Source: Kitasatospora kifunensis (GTDB lineage Bacteria; Actinomycetota; Actinomycetes; Streptomycetales; Streptomycetaceae). From it: a stretch of DNA of 64,000 bases. Positions 63,701-64,000 of the stretch are shown here, in pieces. Position 1 is the first letter of the stretch; every line of letters starts with the position of its first letter. The position numbers and the translations under genes are program-made. The notes under the pieces were generated by a model. It made no database searches, was not told where the DNA came from, and was given only the letters and a program-made list of their open reading frames with translations. The stretch covers positions 806,001-870,000 of the forward strand of contig NZ_JACHJV010000002.1 in the NCBI RefSeq assembly GCF_014203855.1. The letters are read 5' to 3'.

Positions 63701-64000
63701 GAACAACGCTTCGGTGTCGAGCGCGCCCTCGTCGGTGCGCGGCAGCGCCGATACGAGGACGACGCGCAGCGGCGCCGATGTCGCGGGCAGCGCGGCCCGT
63801 CCGGCGACGGCCAGCCGTGCCGGATCGACGGACCCGCCGGGCACCACGTACGCGACCGGCTCGGCCACGCCCTCCCGCGAGGTCCGTACGGACACGAGGC
63901 ACTCGCGCACGCCGTCCTGGGCGAGCAGGGACCTCTCGCACGCCGGGAGCCTGTCCGCGAGGGCGTCCTCGTCGAAGGACAGCGGCAGCCGCGACAGCGG
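54737..64000 (-). CDS. NRPS-like megasynthase with two ligase-KR-carrier modules and one condensation domain (5' truncated)
   Basis: The frame is open to the window edge; at least 3087 aa. Order in nucleotides: AMP-ligase-like end segment (64000-63600), ligase 1 (63460-61780, TSGSTGAPKAV), KR 1 (61770-60400, FSSVNGWFGG, AAYSAANAYLDAL), carrier 1 (60290-60050, FFALGGNSLL), condensation domain (60020-58680, HHIAADG), a second ligase-end-like segment (58640-58300, LPRTADGKPDTEAL), ligase 2 (58140-56460), KR 2 (56440-55210, FSSVNGHFGG, GAYAAANACLDEL) and carrier 2 (55100-54880, FFDLGGHSILL). Ligase-KR-carrier modules are known for activating alpha-keto acids and reducing them to alpha-hydroxy acids in depsipeptides. 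The ligases look closer to acyl-AMP ligases (WMPMDHVGGIVHVHLRDVVL) than to standard amino-acid A domains. Product unknown. Confidence 0.85.
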   Translation of the reverse strand, partial: PLSRLPLSFDEDALADRLPACERSLLAQDGVRECLVSVRTSREGVAEPVAYVVPGGSVDPARLAVAGRAALPATSAPLRVVLVSALPRTDEGALDTEALFALPVLDDRLAGAWQRRLAAADGASGAAVVVRDIEWPTPEPLHIGDLLGAPGQAVSSSSSSDNQHAAPADEARLSLSEGPELRELPFASLTEALRAAAEGDGEVVHVRADGSEDRQSYQRLAQDASRVLRGLRGLGLAPGDKVVLQLADTREFITGFWACAIGGMIAVPLAAPPLGYTQKSAQSQKLESAWQMLGHPLVLTTGSSPDNIAELLRRPTGPQPRIAAIDELARHEEDRHWHTAHSDDLVLLMLTSGSTGAPKAVELRHRNILARTAGTAQINDLGPTDVSFNWMPMDHVGGIVHVHLRDVVLGARQILCAPTWVLEEPLRWLDALSKYRVTWTWAPNFAFGLVNERAEQFAGKSWDLSALRIIANGAESVVVRTARTFIRQLTPYGLPANALHPVWGMAETSSAQTDAVLTLENSHDDDRYVCLGRPYPGTSIRITDDKNQVVPEGTVGHFQILGPSVTSGYHDNPHQNTAAFTTDGWFDTGDLAYLKAGRLTMTGRAKDTIVVNGRNLAPHEIEAVVEEHPAVETSFTAAVAVTTPGSDTDQLALYLVLRPGTDQTPVLRQITAEVTARSGVRPAFLIPVTTQDIPKTEIGKIQRPTLRKQFQDGLFTDTIQRTDIQLGNERTLPNWFHHPIWQRTEPVHGVDAHVAAGHTLVIAGTWQVLADGLAARIAEGGGTSTVVASSWEEALAGGTPVDRVIDLTMAGPLGMADLDPGRSQADARRLAALIAALAASDHRRVTLEVVATESCEVVPGEPVQPARAAAAAVLKSAVQELPWLSGRWTDVDGALVASEPELAATAVHTEIATLASETVVALRGDARWVNRLVALPAPELDSDVLPAFREGGHYLMTGGLGGLAVELARMLLTDHQVSLTLVGRTPLADDLQRAAAFDELRALGAVRYRVADVSDPEAVRLVLAAAEADEGPLDGVLHLAAHFAELPLTQADPAHWDAVLAAKTTGAAVLTDALRERPGTLFVSFSSVNGWFGGAMAAAYSAANAYLDALVVHQRSRGLRAYSIAWSMWDELGASRGYALKELTRARGFRLISGRDGLRSLAVALRHDTGHILVGLDPAAPWVRSHLDAPAEPLQHLAGYVTGSVASDIATPESDRFGVPVLCAVQRVDELPDGTGDYRLAVADAGADEPATPLEKALAEVWCELLGIDRVGRDDNFFALGGNSLLVTRLVGRIRTVLGVGLGVADLFARPTIAELAQGCAGKEERPPLVPMQRPDPMPLSLAQTRLWFIDRLEGPSATYNIPVVLRFPGPLDSRVLRRALTDVVGRHEALRTMFPERDGLPVQLVVDAAEAEPDLFVAQTPKRLLEEQVRSVTRMGFALDTDLPLRAHLFHLPDDTSVLVLMLHHIAADGWSLTPLAEDLAAAYRARAEGRSPQWDELSVQYGDYTLWQRQLLGEQGDPESTAARQLAFWERELNALPDELRLPYDRPRPQTPSREGRLVHRTFAAGLHARLTELGQEHNTTLFMVVQAAVSAALTRSGAGEDIPLGTVLAGRTDHALTPLVGFFVNTLVLRTDTSADPAFTELLRRVRETTSAAHVHQDLPFDTLVEKLNPRRHLARHPLFQVSLAMNEADSTTVELAGMPCVPERVHLDVAKFDLAFVFSERRGADGRPAGLDLAVEYSTDLFDAATAQTLADLVGSVLTAAAGDPSLRISELGGPEPDSGAAADLDAVVTAVLGVPGVRECVAAVRPGTDALDRLVIHAVPDRALTAVHVADRVRRALPDLRPPLHVVLVSTLPRTADGKPDTEALAQLPVLDDGLTTAWRDWLLAESAVDTATVAIEPAPAPAAPRVHLGFAAPAVSPEADTAGAAAAGGPAVSDAPASETYGGDLVPSELPFASLIEALRAAAEGDGEVVHVRADGSEDRQSYQRLAQDASRVLRGLRGLGLAPGDKVVLQLADTREFITGFWACAIGGMIAVPLAAPPLGYTQKSAQSQKLESAWQMLGHPLVLTTGSSPDNIAELLRRPTGPQPRIAAIDELARHEEDRHWHTAHSDDLVLLMLTSGSTGAPKAVELRHRNILARTAGTAQINDLGPTDVSFNWMPMDHVGGIVHVHLRDVVLGARQILCAPTWVLEEPLRWLDALSKYRVTWTWAPNFAFGLVNERAEQFAGKSWDLSALRIIANGAESVVVRTARTFIRQLTPYGLPANALHPVWGMAETSSAQTDAVLTLENSHDDDRYVCLGRPYPGTSIRITDDKNQVVPEGTVGHFQILGPSVTSGYHDNPHQNTAAFTTDGWFDTGDLAYLKAGRLTMTGRAKDTIVVNGRNLAPHEIEAVVEEHPAVETSFTAAVAVTTPGSDTDQLALYLVLRPGTDQTPVLRQITAEVTARSGVRPAFLIPVTTQDIPKTEIGKIQRPTLRKQFQDGLFTDTIQRTDIQLGNERTLPNWFHHPIWQPAARPVPAHRSWSGAHVVLLAEDGRTVAGPLAELIGAHGGRCTVVVTVEALRALDTPADLVVDLRRLRAGDTAVAERVTGLARLITELDEGAALSVVAAFGDVAGVALLKSAVQEIPKLSGRWIDVRTTGGADLVERLHDELLSPCAETHVALDGDERYVSRVAELPALEAGSGIEKGGHHLVTGGLGGIGVELARHLLTRYGGRLTLVGRAPAAEGARAEALRELQGLGDVRYLSADVGEADDVQRLLAEAGEPDGVWHLAGEAGEFPVTEPAAERWWSVLRAKVAGAEHLTEALRHRRGMLFVSFSSVNGHFGGAMTGAYAAANACLDELAVRQRELGLRAYSLAWSMWDGTGMSGGLAALRQLTEARGYRVLRPRDAIASLDIALRHDTPHILIGLNPAAPWIRSQTLAPVRPLERLVASVVGGKPTTNAQLPDLFGRSIPCTIEIAKEEAPAEPADGLTQALTSIWAEVLKREDAGPDDSFFDLGGHSILLISVRSLVKQHLGLDIQLADLFTHPTPAAMARHLGGAAKPAIDSSAGAARAARQKQARARSKAAARKAAVRKDAHSNDG
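56458..58115 (-). repeat. Ligase-domain repeat, copy A
   Basis: This segment matches 61774-63431 at a constant offset of 5316 bases. Translations of all compared frames are the same over the shared part, which implies near-complete nucleotide identity across about 1658 bp. It spans most of ligase domain 2. Codon usage inside (many CCA, ACA, GAA-type third bases) differs from the flanking KR and C domains. Confidence 0.85.
61774..63431 (-). repeat. Ligase-domain repeat, copy B
   Basis: Partner of 56458-58115. The edges are sharp: identity begins just after the ligase-KR junction (right-hand codons PIWQ) and ends inside the ligase start at an a/g difference (58116 versus 63432). Confidence 0.85.

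Overview
The window is high-GC actinobacterial DNA, most likely Streptomyces or a close relative. The evidence is the third-position GC bias, a WhiB protein, a HATPase anti-sigma-type protein, a LAL-type LuxR regulator, an ECF sigma factor, many decayed Streptomyces-type insertion sequences and a modular NRPS/PKS. It reads as accessory, IS-rich chromosome rather than core genome.

Layout. 0-9 kb is a gene-poor stretch of small regulators (truncated FadR-type GntR, HATPase, WhiB, ECF sigma) among IS relics (IS1380, IS3, IS630). 9.3-14 kb is a first exosortase locus: relic mini-protein, membrane glycosyltransferase 2, exosortase, small ORF, UDP-GlcNAc 2-epimerase-like protein and VKOR. 15.6-20.5 kb is a secreted IPT/TIG protein gene broken by two separate IS insertions, one of which is itself nested; removing the two elements and their target duplications restores one continuous 357-codon frame. 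21.7-26.4 kb is an overlapping three-gene operon (cellulose-synthase-like GT2, GH26-like lipoprotein, PMT-like membrane glycosyltransferase). 27-30.2 kb holds a LAL regulator coupled to a PadR regulator. 30.8-39.2 kb is a second exosortase locus: collapsed surface-protein pseudogene, 51-aa LAxTG mini-protein, exosortase, GT2, DsbA-like protein, giant DUF11 surface protein and a small anchor protein, ending in a strong terminator. 39.4-47.5 kb holds a degenerate epimerase paralogue, a sedolisin protease with the same C-terminal tag, a second DUF11 protein plus anchor pair and a second LAxTG mini-protein. 47.5-48.8 kb is IS debris. 48.9-64 kb, on the minus strand, is an NRPS-PKS assembly line (two ligase-KR-carrier modules with a condensation domain between them, then KS-AT-MT-ACP-TE) and a type II thioesterase; it runs off the right edge.

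The most interesting content is the surface-display system at 9-47 kb. Two exosortases, each beside a GT2, occur with several proteins that carry the same C-terminal tripartite tag: a VPM(I/T)(D/G)P motif, one membrane helix, then Arg-rich residues. In two independent gene pairs the tag is not on the large DUF11 protein. The large protein stops after a strand ending TYQVTV, and the predicted last DUF11 strands plus the tag are encoded by a separate small secreted protein with its own signal peptide. This looks like a split surface protein with a detached, strand-completing anchor. VKOR and DsbA homologues in the same loci could form the disulfides expected in these cysteine-containing secreted proteins. 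The functional links are inference from sequence and context.
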